The notes: generated by a model not told the origin, from the sequence alone. Counted from the first letter of the stretch, positions 34,322 through 44,689 are shown. The stretch: 64,000 nucleotides of DNA from Pseudomonas viridiflava (GCF_900585905.1 NZ_UTVH01000034.1:186001-250000), one strand, 5' to 3'. A program made the numbers and translations.

Positions 34322-37066
34322 TCAGGAGGCGATCAATTGGCGCAGCACATAGTGCAGGATGCCGCCTGCCTTGAAATACTCCACTTCGTTGAGGGTGTCG
34401 ATGCGGCAGAGAAGGTCCGCTGTTTCCTGGCTGCCGTCTTCACGGGTGATGGTCAGCTGCAGGTGGATGCCGGGCTTGAGTTCGACGCCAGTCAGGCCAC
34501 TGATGTCCAGTGTCTCCTTGCCAGTGAGGTTCAGGCTCCTGCGGCTCTGGCCAGGTTCGAATTGCAGCGGCAGCACGCCCATGCCCACCAGATTGGAGCG
34601 GTGGATACGTTCGAAACTCTCGGCGATAACCGCTTTGACGCCAAGCAGGTTGGTGCCCTTGGCCGCCCAGTCGCGGCTCGACCCTGTGCCGTACTCTTGC
34701 CCTGCAATCACCACCAGGGGCGTGCCCTTTGCCTGATAGCGCATGGCGGCGTCATAAATCGACAGCTTCTCGCCAGTCGGCACGTGCAGGGTATAGCCGC
34801 CTTCTTCGCCGCCGAGCATTTCGTTGCGGATGCGGATGTTGGCGAAGGTGCCTCGCATCATCACCTCATGATTGCCGCGCCGTGAGCCATAGGAATTGAA
34901 ATCCCGCGCTTCGACGCCTTTCTCCCGCAGATAAAGCCCGGCCGGGCTGTCGGCCTTGATGTTGCCCGCCGGAGAGATGTGGTCGGTGGTCACCGAGTCA
35001 CCCAGCAACGCCAGAATGGATGCGGCCTGAATGTCTGCGATCACTGGCAGCGCGCCGGCAATGTCGTCAAAGAAAGGCGGGTGCTGGATGTAGGTCGAGT
35101 CCTCCTGCCAGACATAGGTCGCCGCCTGTGGCACTTCAATGGCTTGCCATTGCTCGTCACCGGCAAAAACTTCGGCGTATTCCTTATGGAACATCCCGGT
35201 ATTCACCTCGGCCACCGCAGCGGCGATTTCCGCCTGGCTCGGCCAGATGTCACGCAGGTAAACGGGCTGGCCGTCGGCACCCTCGCCAAGGGGTTCGCGG
35301 CTGATGTCAGTCTGCACGTTGCCAGCCAGTGCGTAGGCCACCACCAATGGCGGCGATGCCAGCCAGTTGGTCTTCACCAGCGGATGCACGCGGCCTTCAA
35401 AGTTACGATTGCCGGAGAGCACTGAGGCGACGGTCAGATCGGACTGCTGGATCGCAGTTTCGATGGCCTCCGGCAGCGGGCCCGAGTTGCCGATGCACGT
35501 CGTGCAGCCATAGCCGACCAGATTGAAACCCAGCGCATCCAGGTATTGGGTCAGGCCGGCAGCGTGGTAATAATCAGTGACCACTTTCGATCCGGGCGCC
35601 AGGGAGGTCTTGACCCAGGGCTTGGTTTTCAGCCCTTTTTCCACGGCTTTTTTAGCCACCAGACCCGCCGCCATCATCACGCTGGGGTTGGAAGTGTTGG
35701 TGCAGGACGTGATGGCAGCGATGACCACGGCGCCATGTTTCAGGCGATAGGTCTGACCCTCGTACACATATTGCGCTTCGTCTGAGACCTGATCGGCATT
35801 GCCCACGGCGACACCGCCACCGCCCTCGCTTTCCAGTCGGCCCTCATCTTTTTTGTTCGGTTTGAGCTGCAGACTCAGAAAATCGTTGAACGCCTGCGCG
35901 ACGTCAGGCAGCGCGACGCGGTCCTGCGGACGCTTCGGTCCGGCCAGGCTGGCTTCGACGCTGTCCATGTCCAGCGCCAGGCTGTCGGTGAAGATTGGCT
36001 CCTGACCCGGCAACCGCCACAGGCCCTGGGCCTTGCAATAGGCTTCGACCAGTTTCACGGTCTGGTCCGGACGACCGGACAGACGCAGGTAATCCAGGGT
36101 CACGTCGTCCACCGGGAAAAACCCGCACGTGGCGCCGTATTCCGGCGCCATGTTGGCCAGGGTCGCGCGATCAGCCAGTGGCAGCTCGGCAAGGCCGTCG
36201 CCATAGAATTCGACGAACTTGCCGACCACGCCTTTTTTGCGCAGCATCTGCGTGACCGTCAGCACCAGGTCGGTGGCGGTGATCCCTTCGCGCAGCTTGC
36301 CGGTGAGCTTGAAGCCGATGACTTCCGGGATCAGCATCGATACCGGCTGGCCGAGCATGGCCGCTTCCGCTTCGATGCCGCCCACACCCCAGCCGAGCAC
36401 GCCGAGGCCATTGATCATGGTGGTGTGCGAATCGGTGCCCACCAGCGTATCCGGGAACGCGTACGTGCGGCCTTCTTCTTCCCGGGTCCACACCGTGCGC
36501 CCCAGGTATTCAAGATTGACCTGATGGCAGATGCCGGTGCCCGGCGGCACTACGCTGAAGTTGTCGAAGGCACTCTGGCCCCAGCGCAAGAACGCATAGC
36601 GCTCTCCGTTGCGCTGCATTTCGATGTCGACGTTCTGGCCGAATGCGTCAGGGTTGCCGAAACGGTCAACCATCACGGAGTGGTCGATCACCAGATCCAC
36701 CGGCGACAGCGGGTTGATCCGCTCCGGGTCGCCACCGGCTTTGGCCACCGCTGCGCGCATGGCGGCGAGGTCTACCACCGCCGGTACCCCGGTGAAATCC
36801 TGCATCAGCACGCGGGCGGGTCGATACTGGATTTCCCGATCCGAGCGACGTTCGGTCAGCCAGGCCGCGAGGCCTTTGATGTCCTCATGCCTGACCGTCT
36901 TGCCGTCTTCCCAGCGCAGCAGGTTTTCCAGCAGCACCTTGAGGGACATGGGCAGTTGGTCAAGGCTGCCGAGGGTTTTCGCCGCCTCGGGCAACGAAAA
37001 GTAGTGGAAAGTGGTGGTGTCGATTTCCAGGGTCTTGAGGGTTTTCAGGCTGTCGAGAGAAGGCAT
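34322..37066 (-). CDS. acnA: Aconitate hydratase A
   Basis: A 914-residue TCA-cycle enzyme interconverting citrate and isocitrate. [4Fe-4S] ligands: CTNTSNP (Cys of AITSCTNT) and the paired Cys in [13 protein letters not shown]. The swivelling domain contains [22 protein letters not shown] and [10 protein letters not shown]. The start at 37066 ([10 protein letters not shown]) follows AAGGAG; 22 upstream in-frame codons are ignored. The length fits AcnA (about 890-915). The 266-bp upstream region is shared with divergent rlmM. AcnA is usually the stationary-phase and stress form. Confidence 0.96.
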   Translation of the reverse strand: MPSLDSLKTLKTLEIDTTTFHYFSLPEAAKTLGSLDQLPMSLKVLLENLLRWEDGKTVRHEDIKGLAAWLTERRSDREIQYRPARVLMQDFTGVPAVVDLAAMRAAVAKAGGDPERINPLSPVDLVIDHSVMVDRFGNPDAFGQNVDIEMQRNGERYAFLRWGQSAFDNFSVVPPGTGICHQVNLEYLGRTVWTREEEGRTYAFPDTLVGTDSHTTMINGLGVLGWGVGGIEAEAAMLGQPVSMLIPEVIGFKLTGKLREGITATDLVLTVTQMLRKKGVVGKFVEFYGDGLAELPLADRATLANMAPEYGATCGFFPVDDVTLDYLRLSGRPDQTVKLVEAYCKAQGLWRLPGQEPIFTDSLALDMDSVEASLAGPKRPQDRVALPDVAQAFNDFLSLQLKPNKKDEGRLESEGGGGVAVGNADQVSDEAQYVYEGQTYRLKHGAVVIAAITSCTNTSNPSVMMAAGLVAKKAVEKGLKTKPWVKTSLAPGSKVVTDYYHAAGLTQYLDALGFNLVGYGCTTCIGNSGPLPEAIETAIQQSDLTVASVLSGNRNFEGRVHPLVKTNWLASPPLVVAYALAGNVQTDISREPLGEGADGQPVYLRDIWPSQAEIAAAVAEVNTGMFHKEYAEVFAGDEQWQAIEVPQAATYVWQEDSTYIQHPPFFDDIAGALPVIADIQAASILALLGDSVTTDHISPAGNIKADSPAGLYLREKGVEARDFNSYGSRRGNHEVMMRGTFANIRIRNEMLGGEEGGYTLHVPTGEKLSIYDAAMRYQAKGTPLVVIAGQEYGTGSSRDWAAKGTNLLGVKAVIAESFERIHRSNLVGMGVLPLQFEPGQSRRSLNLTGKETLDISGLTGVELKPGIHLQLTITREDGSQETADLLCRIDTLNEVEYFKAGGILHYVLRQLIAS

Positions 37067-37332
37067 GAAACAACTCCTTGGCGCGTCCGCACGGCACGGA
37101 CTGGACAAATGAACGCTGCGGCAGGCTGACAATCGGGCGACAACCCGCAGGTTGCTGTGTCGCCTGCACTCTTGATGTGTACAACACTGACCTGTCGGTC
37201 AAGCCAGTGGTTCCTGATTCGGCTATCATGCTCGCCTTTTGCGTCTCCGGGGTTAAACCGGGTATCAGTCTTCCTGACTGGGCCAGGGCAGACGTGCAGT
37301 GAGCGCTTGCGTTCACTGGTGAGGAGCTATCG

Positions 37333-38400
37333 ATGAACACCCTTTTCATGCATTGCCGCCCGGGTTTCGAGAGCGAAGTCTGCTCGGAAATCGCCGAGCA
37401 TGCCGCGCGCCTGAACGTCTCCGGCTATGCCAAGGCCAAGACCGGAGCGGCGTGCGCCGAATTCATCTGCACTGAAGAAGACGGCGCGCAACGCTTGATG
37501 AACGCTCAGCGCTTCTCCAGGCTGATTTTCCCGCGGCAATGGGCGCGGGGCGTGTTTCTCGACTTGCCCGAAACCGACCGCATCAGCGTCATCCTCGCCC
37601 ACATGGCAGGCTTCGCCACCTGTGGCAGCCTGTGGCTGGAAGTGGTGGACACCAATGACGGCAAAGAGCTTTCCACCTTCTGTCGCAAGTTCGAGGCACC
37701 CCTGCGCAAGGCGCTGACCCAGGCCGGCAAGCTGGTCGATGACCCTCGCAAGCCGCGGCTGCTGCTGACCTTCAAGAGCGGCCGTGAAGTGTTTCTCGGC
37801 CTGGCCGATGCCAACAATTCGGCGATGTGGCCCATGGGCATTCCGCGCCTCAAGTTCCCCCGGGAAGCGCCTAGCCGTTCTACCCTCAAGCTGGAAGAGG
37901 CCTGGCATCACTTCATCCCCAGGGATCAGTGGGACGAGCGTTTGTCCGGCGACATGACCGGCGTCGACCTTGGCGCAGCGCCCGGTGGCTGGACCTATCA
38001 ACTGGTGCGACGGGGCATGCTGGTCACCGCCATCGATAATGGCCCGATGGCCGAAAGCCTGATGGACACCGGGCTGGTGCAGCACTTGATGGCCGACGGC
38101 TTCACCTACAAGCCCCGCCAACCGGTGGACTGGATGGTCTGTGACATCGTCGAAAAACCCGCCCGCAACGCTGCGCTGCTGGAAACCTGGCTGGGGGAGG
38201 GCCTGTGCCGCGAAGCGGTGGTCAACCTCAAATTGCCGATGAAACAGCGTTACGCCGAGGTCAGCCGACTGTTGCAGCGCATCGAGGAAGGGTTTGAAGC
38301 GCGGGGCATCCGGGTCGAGATCGGTTGCAAGCAGCTGTACCACGATCGCGAAGAAGTCACCTGCCACCTGCGTCGTCTGGACGGCAAGCGCAAGGGCTGA
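37333..38400 (+). CDS. rlmM: 23S rRNA 2'-O-methyltransferase RlmM
   Basis: A 355-residue SAM-dependent enzyme that methylates the ribose of C2498 in 23S rRNA. An N-terminal THUMP-type RNA-binding region (about 1-175) is followed by a Rossmann methyltransferase domain starting at GVDLGAAPGGWTYQLV (SAM site), with the K-D-K-type residues in DWMVCDIVEKP and VVNLKLPMKQRY. The length is usual for the family. The start follows GAGGAGC. It is divergent from acnA. Confidence 0.94.
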   Translation: MNTLFMHCRPGFESEVCSEIAEHAARLNVSGYAKAKTGAACAEFICTEEDGAQRLMNAQRFSRLIFPRQWARGVFLDLPETDRISVILAHMAGFATCGSLWLEVVDTNDGKELSTFCRKFEAPLRKALTQAGKLVDDPRKPRLLLTFKSGREVFLGLADANNSAMWPMGIPRLKFPREAPSRSTLKLEEAWHHFIPRDQWDERLSGDMTGVDLGAAPGGWTYQLVRRGMLVTAIDNGPMAESLMDTGLVQHLMADGFTYKPRQPVDWMVCDIVEKPARNAALLETWLGEGLCREAVVNLKLPMKQRYAEVSRLLQRIEEGFEARGIRVEIGCKQLYHDREEVTCHLRRLDGKRKG

Positions 38401-38484
38401 TCGTGCGTCTGCTCATTTCTGTCGCCGGGCAGGGATCGCCCTCGTATAATGCCCGGCCTTGCCCATCCGGCCATTTGTGAGCCT

Positions 38485-39096
38485 ATGTACCCGATCCCTG
38501 AAATCGAATCCTTCCTGCTCTGCCGCACGCCCGACAGCTGGGTGCAAGCGGCCCTGTGCAACCTCGACATCCTGCTGATCGATCATGCGAACAACGAAAA
38601 GAAGGCGGCCGGGGCGGCTTTTCAGTTCATGTTTCAGTACAACGACAAGTTCGATCTGCTGAGCAAGATGTCACGTCTGGCGCGGGAGGAACTGCGCCAC
38701 TTCGAGCAGGTGTTGAGCATCATCCGCAAGCGCGAGATCCCCATGGCCAACGTCAGCTCGGCACGCTATGCCGGGGCGTTGCGCAAGTTGGTGCGTAACC
38801 ACAACCCCTACCGTCTGACCGATGCGCTGGTGGTGGGCGCCATCGTCGAAGCCCGCTCCTGCGAACGCTTTGCCTGCCTGGTGCCACATCTGGATGATGA
38901 GCTGGCAGCGTTTTATGGCGGCCTGCTGAAATCCGAAGCGCGGCATTTTCAGGATTACCTGAAGCTGGCTTACACCTACGGCGACAAAGCCGATGTCGAC
39001 GCCAAGATCGAAGAGATCCGCTTGGCCGAGCGCGAGCTGATCGAAAGTCCGGATGAGGAGTTTCGGTTTCACAGTGGTGTGCCGGTGGTGGTCTGA
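38485..39096 (+). CDS. miaE: tRNA 2-methylthio-N6-isopentenyladenosine hydroxylase
   Basis: A 203-residue di-iron monooxygenase hydroxylating the isopentenyl group of ms2i6A37 in tRNAs. The ferritin-like four-helix bundle carries two iron motifs: EELRHFEQV (E-x-x-H) and SEARHFQDYLKL (E-x-x-H), with further Glu in VEARSCERF. The start at 38485 (MYPIPEIESFL) is chosen over an in-frame ATG at 38449. A TATAAT-like -10 lies at 38445-38450. Pseudomonas MiaE is shorter than the Salmonella protein, and this length fits the genus. Confidence 0.92.
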   Translation: MYPIPEIESFLLCRTPDSWVQAALCNLDILLIDHANNEKKAAGAAFQFMFQYNDKFDLLSKMSRLAREELRHFEQVLSIIRKREIPMANVSSARYAGALRKLVRNHNPYRLTDALVVGAIVEARSCERFACLVPHLDDELAAFYGGLLKSEARHFQDYLKLAYTYGDKADVDAKIEEIRLAERELIESPDEEFRFHSGVPVVV

Positions 39097-39115
39097 GCAA
39101 CCGATGTATATCGCT

Positions 39116-39227
39116 GTCGTGGGACCGGCTTCAGCCGGGAAAGCGTTATTGGTGACTAATAAAACTCGCGGCCTCAACGGATCGTCGTGGGACCGGCTTC
39201 AGTCGGGAAAGCGTTATTGGTGACTAA
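39116..39227. repeat. Two direct copies of a 44-bp REP-containing unit
   Basis: The unit GTCGTGGGACCGGCTTCAGC... ending GTTATTGGTGACTAA occurs at 39116-39159 and 39184-39227 with a single mismatch. Its core GTGGGACCGGCTTCAGCCGGGAA is the second REP family of this window, also found as an inverted pair at 49600-49691. Confidence 0.8.
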
Positions 39228-39256
39228 GAGAACCGCGCGGCATCAACAGCATTTCG

Positions 39257-39567
39257 GGTGTTCTCAGGTTCTGGTTTCGCCCTGACGGTCGACCCCCTTT
39301 GTCATGGCAAAGGGGGGAAACCGTTGTGCGCTGGCGTACGGCCCCCGCTTCACGGGGGTTCCCTCGTTCCGGCACCGTGGTGTGGGCACGCGCCGACGGG
39401 CCATCCATGGCCCAACGGCGCTCGCTCGGCATCCATGCCGAGCGACCCACACCACGGCACCTCCACTCGGCCTCCCGACGCGCGTTTGGTGGTGTTCTCG
39501 AGATTTTTGCAAGCGGCGTGAGCTGCCACTGTCGACCGTCAGGGCGAAACCAGAACCTGAGAACACC
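39257..39567. repeat. 311-bp palindromic element with perfect 37-bp inverted ends
   Basis: The ends at 39257-39293 (GGTGTTCTCAGGTTCTGG...) and 39531-39567 are exact reverse complements over 37 bp. Inside are nested hairpins: CCGTGGTGTGGG / CCCACACCACGG (39375-39386 / 39446-39457) enclosing GGGCCAT-CC-ATGGCCC and GCTCGGCAT-CC-ATGCCGAGC. There is no coding capacity for a transposase. The left 75 bp internal to the end (39271-39345) recur exactly at 44763-44837. The MITE-like form suggests a non-autonomous mobile or structured repeat. The rest of the 795-bp miaE-marR gap to the right (39568-39800) holds no gene I can support. Confidence 0.8.
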
Positions 39568-39800
39568 TCAAATATCACTGATGTCACTTGTAAATGAGTT
39601 GGCCCGCAATGCCGGTGCGTCAGGCCAGCCGCCATCGCGGCCTCGCGGTGCTCGTGCGAGGTTTTGGTTCAGGCGCTTTTGGCGGAGTGTCAGACCAATA
39701 CGCAGCGAAGGCGGTGTGCCCGAATATCCGTAGCTGCCGAAGGCAGTGCGTCGGGCGAACACACGTTGCCTTAATAATGCCCCCTCCACCCATCCGCCAA

Positions 39801-39875
39801 TTAGCAAGCCAGCTAATAAAAGCTTTGCCATTTGCTGCCTGGGCAGTAATATCGCCACATTCTCTGCTTAGGCAG
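39801..39875. promoter_or_regulatory. Candidate MarR operators upstream of the efflux operon
   Basis: Three dyads cluster before the marR start: TTAGC-AAGCCA-GCTAA (39801-39816), CTGCC-TG-GGCAG (39835-39846) and CTGC-TTAG-GCAG (39864-39875). The last two are 29 bp apart, close to three helical turns. The position immediately upstream of the repressor-efflux operon fits autorepression. Assignment to the adjacent MarR protein is inference. Confidence 0.5.
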
Positions 39876-39891
39876 CTATTTTGGTGGCTTC

Positions 39892-40380
39892 ATGAAACAT
39901 TTCAGTCCGGATACTCAGCAATCCACAATCATGGGCATGCTGATCGGCCGTACCAACACCCTCAAAGATCGCCTTCTCGACCAGCAATTGCTGCCTTACG
40001 GCATTACGTCATCGCAGTTCAAGGTGTTGATCATCGTGGCGCAGTTTGCTGCCGATACACCGGCCGAATTGTGTCGCCACCTGTCCCTGGACAGCGGTTC
40101 GATGACGCGGATGCTGGACCGGCTGGAGCAAAAACAGTTGATCGCGCGCACCCGCTCGGCGACTGACCGGCGTCAGGTGCAGCTGGCGCTGACGGCCGAA
40201 GGCAAAGCCATCACTGACCGCCTGCCGCAGATCGGCGCCGACGCCATGAACACCTTGCTCAGCGTGCTGGAGGCGCACGAGGTGGCGAGTCTGGAACGGA
40301 TACTGACCAAGGTGCTGCTGGACGCCAACGACCCCATCACCATCGCCCGTTTGAGCTTCAAACACACAGGTGCCCAATGA
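39892..40380 (+). CDS. MarR-family repressor of the efflux operon
   Basis: A 162-residue winged-helix regulator. The recognition region is ADTPAELCRHLSLDSGSMTRMLDRLEQKQL followed by the wing RTRSATDRRQVQLALT; the helices flanking it form the dimer. The gene overlaps the outer-membrane channel gene by ATGA, so it is the first cistron of the operon. The layout marR-OMF-emrA-emrB matches P. aeruginosa PA5157-PA5160. Its likely ligands are hydrophobic or phenolic compounds exported by the pump (inference). Confidence 0.88.
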   Translation: MKHFSPDTQQSTIMGMLIGRTNTLKDRLLDQQLLPYGITSSQFKVLIIVAQFAADTPAELCRHLSLDSGSMTRMLDRLEQKQLIARTRSATDRRQVQLALTAEGKAITDRLPQIGADAMNTLLSVLEAHEVASLERILTKVLLDANDPITIARLSFKHTGAQ

Positions 40381-41852
40381 ACGCCTTTATCTGGCCGGTC
40401 CGATGCAGCCTGCTGGTCATCGCGCTGAGCGCGGCCGGTTGCGCCAATTACAGCGGCCTGAATCCGCAGGCCACGCTCCTGGACGCCACCCAACTGCACA
40501 GCGCGCAAACCCTGCAGAACATTCAGCTGTCCGCTGCTGCATGGCCCCAGCGTGACTGGTGGAAAAACCTCGGTGATGCGCAGCTTGACGGCCTGATCAA
40601 TGAAGCCCTGCGCGACAGCCCCGACATGCAGGTCGCCATGGCCCGCACGCATCAGGCCATGGCGTCGGCAGACGCCGTCGATGCAGCACAGTCGGGAAGG
40701 GTGGATGCCGATGCCAGTGTCGGCCGCTCGCGACAGGCGCGTGATCAGGATCCTGCCGGACAGGGCAGGAGCTACAGCACCTTGCGCAGCCTGGCGGTCA
40801 GCTTCGATTACAGTTTCGATTTATGGGGCGGTGATCGTGCTGCCTGGGAAGCGGCACTGGGCCGGGCTCGTGCCGTTGAAGTCGATGAGCAGGCAGCGCG
40901 CCTGACGCTGGCGGCCAGCGTGGCGCAGGCTTACAGCGATCTCGGGCATGCCTACATCGTGCGCGACCTCGCCAACGAAGACCTCAAGCGCACCGGGCAA
41001 TTGCTCAAACTGGGCGACCAGCGCCTGCAGTCCGGGATCGACAGCCAGTACCAGTATCAACAGACCGAAAGCCTGGAAGCCAACTCGCAGGAAGCATTGA
41101 TCGACGCCGAAAAAAATCTGCGCAGCGCGAAAATCGCCCTGGCGGTGTTGCTTGGCAAGGGGCCGGATCGTGGTCAGGAGATCACGCGGCCTGCGCTGCT
41201 CAAACCGGCAGTCGTGGCCTTGCCTTCGAAGCTGCCAGCCGAGTTGCTCGGCCGCCGTCCGGACATCGTCGCAGCACGCTGGCGCGTCGAAGCGGCGAGC
41301 AAGGATATCTATGCAGGCAAGACCCGCTTCTATCCCAACCTCAATCTGAGCGGGGAAGCCGGGGTCGAATCCTTGCTGGGCGACGCGATGTTCGGTTCCG
41401 CCAGCCGCTTCTTCAATGTGGGGCCGACCATCTCCCTGCCGTTGTTCGATGGCGGCCGGTTGCGCGCTGACCTTGACGCCCGCGACGCGGACTACGAACT
41501 GGCTGTGGCGCAGTACAACAAGACCCTGGTGCAGGCGTTGGGCGATGTCAGTGACGCAGTAGGTCAGTTGCACGCCATCGATGGACAGATCCAGGCCCGC
41601 CAGCACGCCACCGATGTCATTCAGCGTTCGTTCGACACGGTGACCCAGCGCTATGGCTCGGGCATCGGCAACTACCTGGATGTGCTCACCGTCGAGCAGC
41701 AGCTGCTGCAGTCGCAGCGCCAACTCGCTGTTCTCAACGCCGAACGAATCGATTTGTCGATCCAGCTGATGCAGGCCCTGGGCGGTGGTTTCGAAGCCGA
41801 AAACCCGTTGCAGGCCACCCCGTCAACTGCTTCGCTGACTAACTCAAGGTAA
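40377..41852 (+). CDS. Outer-membrane efflux lipoprotein (OprM/NodT type)
   Basis: A 491-residue channel of the outer-membrane factor family. A lipoprotein signal ends in the lipobox LSAAGC (Cys22), giving a lipid-anchored trimer. Two repeated OMF halves follow; AELLGRRPDIVAARWRVEAASKDI is a strong NodT-subfamily mark and QRYGSGIGNYLDVLTVEQQLL lies near the end. It completes the tripartite pump with the downstream EmrA- and EmrB-like proteins. The start overlaps the marR stop. Confidence 0.92.
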   Translation: MNAFIWPVRCSLLVIALSAAGCANYSGLNPQATLLDATQLHSAQTLQNIQLSAAAWPQRDWWKNLGDAQLDGLINEALRDSPDMQVAMARTHQAMASADAVDAAQSGRVDADASVGRSRQARDQDPAGQGRSYSTLRSLAVSFDYSFDLWGGDRAAWEAALGRARAVEVDEQAARLTLAASVAQAYSDLGHAYIVRDLANEDLKRTGQLLKLGDQRLQSGIDSQYQYQQTESLEANSQEALIDAEKNLRSAKIALAVLLGKGPDRGQEITRPALLKPAVVALPSKLPAELLGRRPDIVAARWRVEAASKDIYAGKTRFYPNLNLSGEAGVESLLGDAMFGSASRFFNVGPTISLPLFDGGRLRADLDARDADYELAVAQYNKTLVQALGDVSDAVGQLHAIDGQIQARQHATDVIQRSFDTVTQRYGSGIGNYLDVLTVEQQLLQSQRQLAVLNAERIDLSIQLMQALGGGFEAENPLQATPSTASLTNSR

Positions 41853-41857
41853 TCGTC

Positions 41858-43090
41858 ATGGCCACCGCCGCTAGCGAAAACACGTCTGCAAACACTGAAC
41901 AAGCAAACAAACCCGCCGAAAACGGCAAGAAAGACAGCAACCCGCGCAAGCGCAAGCTGCTGCTGATCGGACTGGCGCTTGTCGTCATTCTCGGCGCCCT
42001 GGGCGTCTGGGCCTGGTACGAGCTGTATGGCCAGTGGAATGAGAACACCGACGATGCCTATGTCAACGGCAACGTAGTGGAAATTACCCCGCTGGTGACT
42101 GGCACTGTGACCAGCATCGGTGCCGATGATGGCGACCTGGTAAAGGCCGGTCAGGTGCTGCTGCAGTTCGACCCCAGCGACGCCGAAGTCGGTCTGCAGA
42201 GCGCCGAGGCCAATCTGGGCAAGACCGTGCGCCAGGTGCGCGGCCTGTATAGCAATGTCGATGGCATGAAAGCGCAACTGGCGGCGCAGCGGGCTGAAGT
42301 TAAACGGGCTCAGGACAACTACAGCCGTCGCAAGAGTCTGGCGGCAGGCGGGGCGATCTCCCAGGAAGAGCTGTCCCACGCCCAGGACGATCTGATCAGC
42401 GCGCAAAGTGCGTTGAGCAATGTTCAGCAACAACTGGCGGGCAGCGTGGCGCTGGTGGATGACACCAACGTGTCGTCCCACCCCGACGTCAAGGCTGCTG
42501 CGGCGCAGTTGCGCCAGGCCTATCTGGCCAATGCCCGCAGCACGCTGATCGCGCCGGTCACCGGTTACGTCGCCAAGCGCACCGTACAACTGGGTCAGCG
42601 CGTGCAGCCTGGCACTGCCTTGATGGCGGTAATCCCGCTGGATCAGCTGTGGATCGATGCCAATTTCAAGGAAACCCAGTTGGGCAAGATGCGTATCGGC
42701 CAGCCTGTGGAGATCGAGTCGGACCTGTACGGCGATGACGTCAAGTACAGCGGCACCATCGACAGCCTTGGCGCCGGAACCGGCAGCGCGTTTGCCCTGC
42801 TGCCTGCGCAGAACGCCACAGGTAACTGGATCAAGATCGTGCAGCGGGTGCCGGTGCGCATCCACATCAATGCCGATGAGCTGGCCGACCATCCACTGCG
42901 CATCGGTCTATCTACCGTGGTCAATGTCGATCTGCACGATCAGACCGGCCCGGTGCTGGCGCAACAGCCGCCCAAGCAGGCGTCGTTCAGCACCAACGTC
43001 TACGAGCGCCAGCTGGCCGAAGCTGATGCCCTGATCGCGCGACTGATCCACGACAACAGCGCAGCGACCGGCAAACCTGCTCAGCGCTGA
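41858..43090 (+). CDS. emrA: EmrA-type membrane fusion protein
   Basis: A 410-residue periplasmic adaptor: a 33-residue polar cytoplasmic tail, one membrane helix (about 34-55, LLLIGLALVVILGALGVWAW), a biotinyl-lipoyl-like half motif (TDDAYVNGNVVEITPLVTG), a long coiled-coil hairpin (about 105-225), the second lipoyl half (STLIAPVTGYVAKRTVQLGQ) and a beta-barrel domain. It links the inner-membrane pump to the outer-membrane channel. The ribosome site AAGGTAA lies just 5' and the channel gene ends 5 bp before it. Confidence 0.92.
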   Translation: MATAASENTSANTEQANKPAENGKKDSNPRKRKLLLIGLALVVILGALGVWAWYELYGQWNENTDDAYVNGNVVEITPLVTGTVTSIGADDGDLVKAGQVLLQFDPSDAEVGLQSAEANLGKTVRQVRGLYSNVDGMKAQLAAQRAEVKRAQDNYSRRKSLAAGGAISQEELSHAQDDLISAQSALSNVQQQLAGSVALVDDTNVSSHPDVKAAAAQLRQAYLANARSTLIAPVTGYVAKRTVQLGQRVQPGTALMAVIPLDQLWIDANFKETQLGKMRIGQPVEIESDLYGDDVKYSGTIDSLGAGTGSAFALLPAQNATGNWIKIVQRVPVRIHINADELADHPLRIGLSTVVNVDLHDQTGPVLAQQPPKQASFSTNVYERQLAEADALIARLIHDNSAATGKPAQR

Positions 43091-43150
43091 TCCGCCAATC
43101 CGGTTGCTGCGACGCTGTGCGCAGCCGCCTCACGTATTCAGGGATTTGCG

Positions 43151-44689
43151 ATGAGCGCCAACGCACCCGCTTCATTTACCCCGCCCAGCCTGCTCTTGTG
43201 CACCATCGGGCTGTCGCTGGCCACGTTCATGCAGGTCCTCGACACGACCATCGCCAATGTCGCGCTGCCGACCATCTCCGGCAATCTGGGCGTCAGCTCG
43301 GAGCAGGGCACCTGGGTGATTACCTCGTTTGCCGTCAGCAACGCCATTGCCTTGCCGCTAACTGGCTGGCTGAGCCGCCGCTTTGGTGAAGTGAAGCTGT
43401 TTCTCTGGGCCACGATCCTGTTCGTCGTGGCATCGTTTCTCTGCGGGATTTCTCAGTCGATGCCGGAGCTGGTGGGCTTTCGCGTGTTGCAGGGGGTGGT
43501 CGCCGGGCCCTTGTACCCGATGACCCAGACGCTCCTGATTGCGGTGTACCCGCCAGCCAAACGGGGCATGGCCCTGGCACTGCTGGCCATGGTGACGGTG
43601 GTGGCACCGATTGCCGGGCCGATTCTTGGCGGCTGGATCACCGACAGTTACAGTTGGCCGTGGATCTTTTTCATCAACATTCCCATCGGCCTGTTCGCCG
43701 TCGCAGTGGTGCGCTCGCAAATGGCCAAGCGGCCGGTGGTCACCAGCTACCAGCCGATGGACTACATCGGCCTGATCACCCTGATCATCGGCGTTGGCGC
43801 GCTGCAAATCGTCCTCGACAAAGGCAATGATCTTGACTGGTTCGAGTCCAACTTCATCATCATTGGCGCCCTGATTTCCGCCATTGCGCTGGCGGTTTTC
43901 GTGATCTGGGAGATGACCGACAAACACCCCATCGTCAACTTGCGTCTGTTTGCCTTTCGCAACTTCCGCATCGGCACGATGGTGCTGGTGTGTGGCTACG
44001 CTGGCTTTTTCGGTATCAACCTGCTGCTGCCGCAATGGTTGCAGACGCAGATGGGTTACACCGCCACCTGGGCAGGCCTGGCCGTGGCACCCATCGGCAT
44101 TTTGCCGGTGTTGATGTCACCTTTTGTCGGCAAGTACGCGCACAAGTTTGACCTGCGGCTGCTGGCCGGGTTGGCGTTTCTGGCGATTGGCACCAGTTGC
44201 TTCATGCGCGCCGGGTTCACTCGCGAGGTGGACTTCGAACACATTGCCCTGGTGCAGTTGTTCATGGGCGCAGGTGTGGCGCTGTTCTTTATGCCGACGC
44301 TGAGCATCCTGCTGTCGGATCTGCCGCCCAATCAGATCGCTGATGGTTCAGGCCTGGCCACGTTCCTGCGCACCCTTGGCGGCAGCTTCGCCGCCTCGCT
44401 GACCACCTGGATCTGGATTCGTCGCGCTGACCAGCATCATGCCTATCTGAGCGAAAACATCAGCACCTTCGACCCGGCGACCCGTGAAGCACTCAACGCC
44501 CTCGGCGGCGCTAGCCCGCAGGCCTATGCGCAACTCGAACAGGTGGTCAATGCGCAGGCGTACATGATGTCGACAGTGGATTATTTCCATCTGCTGGGCT
44601 GGATTTTCATGGGGCTGATTCTGTTGGTCTGGCTGGCCAAACCGCCGTTCACTGCCAAGGCCGGGCCGGCTGCGGGGGGAGGGCATTGA
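43151..44689 (+). CDS. emrB: EmrB-type drug:proton antiporter (DHA2 family)
   Basis: A 512-residue, 14-helix major facilitator. DHA2 marks: LATFMQVLDTTIANVALPTISGNLG in helix 1, WLSRRFGEVKLF (motif A) and RVLQGVVAGPLYPMTQTLL plus AIAGPILGGWITD-like motif C in helices 4-5. It exports hydrophobic toxicants or drugs using the proton gradient and is the last gene of the operon. The ATG at 43151 follows GGGAT. Substrates cannot be read from the sequence. Confidence 0.93.
   Translation: MSANAPASFTPPSLLLCTIGLSLATFMQVLDTTIANVALPTISGNLGVSSEQGTWVITSFAVSNAIALPLTGWLSRRFGEVKLFLWATILFVVASFLCGISQSMPELVGFRVLQGVVAGPLYPMTQTLLIAVYPPAKRGMALALLAMVTVVAPIAGPILGGWITDSYSWPWIFFINIPIGLFAVAVVRSQMAKRPVVTSYQPMDYIGLITLIIGVGALQIVLDKGNDLDWFESNFIIIGALISAIALAVFVIWEMTDKHPIVNLRLFAFRNFRIGTMVLVCGYAGFFGINLLLPQWLQTQMGYTATWAGLAVAPIGILPVLMSPFVGKYAHKFDLRLLAGLAFLAIGTSCFMRAGFTREVDFEHIALVQLFMGAGVALFFMPTLSILLSDLPPNQIADGSGLATFLRTLGGSFAASLTTWIWIRRADQHHAYLSENISTFDPATREALNALGGASPQAYAQLEQVVNAQAYMMSTVDYFHLLGWIFMGLILLVWLAKPPFTAKAGPAAGGGH

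Noticed and set aside
39594..40166. A 190-codon frame through the repeat region into marR
   Set aside because: It begins beside the palindromic element, overlaps marR in another frame and has no domain signature.
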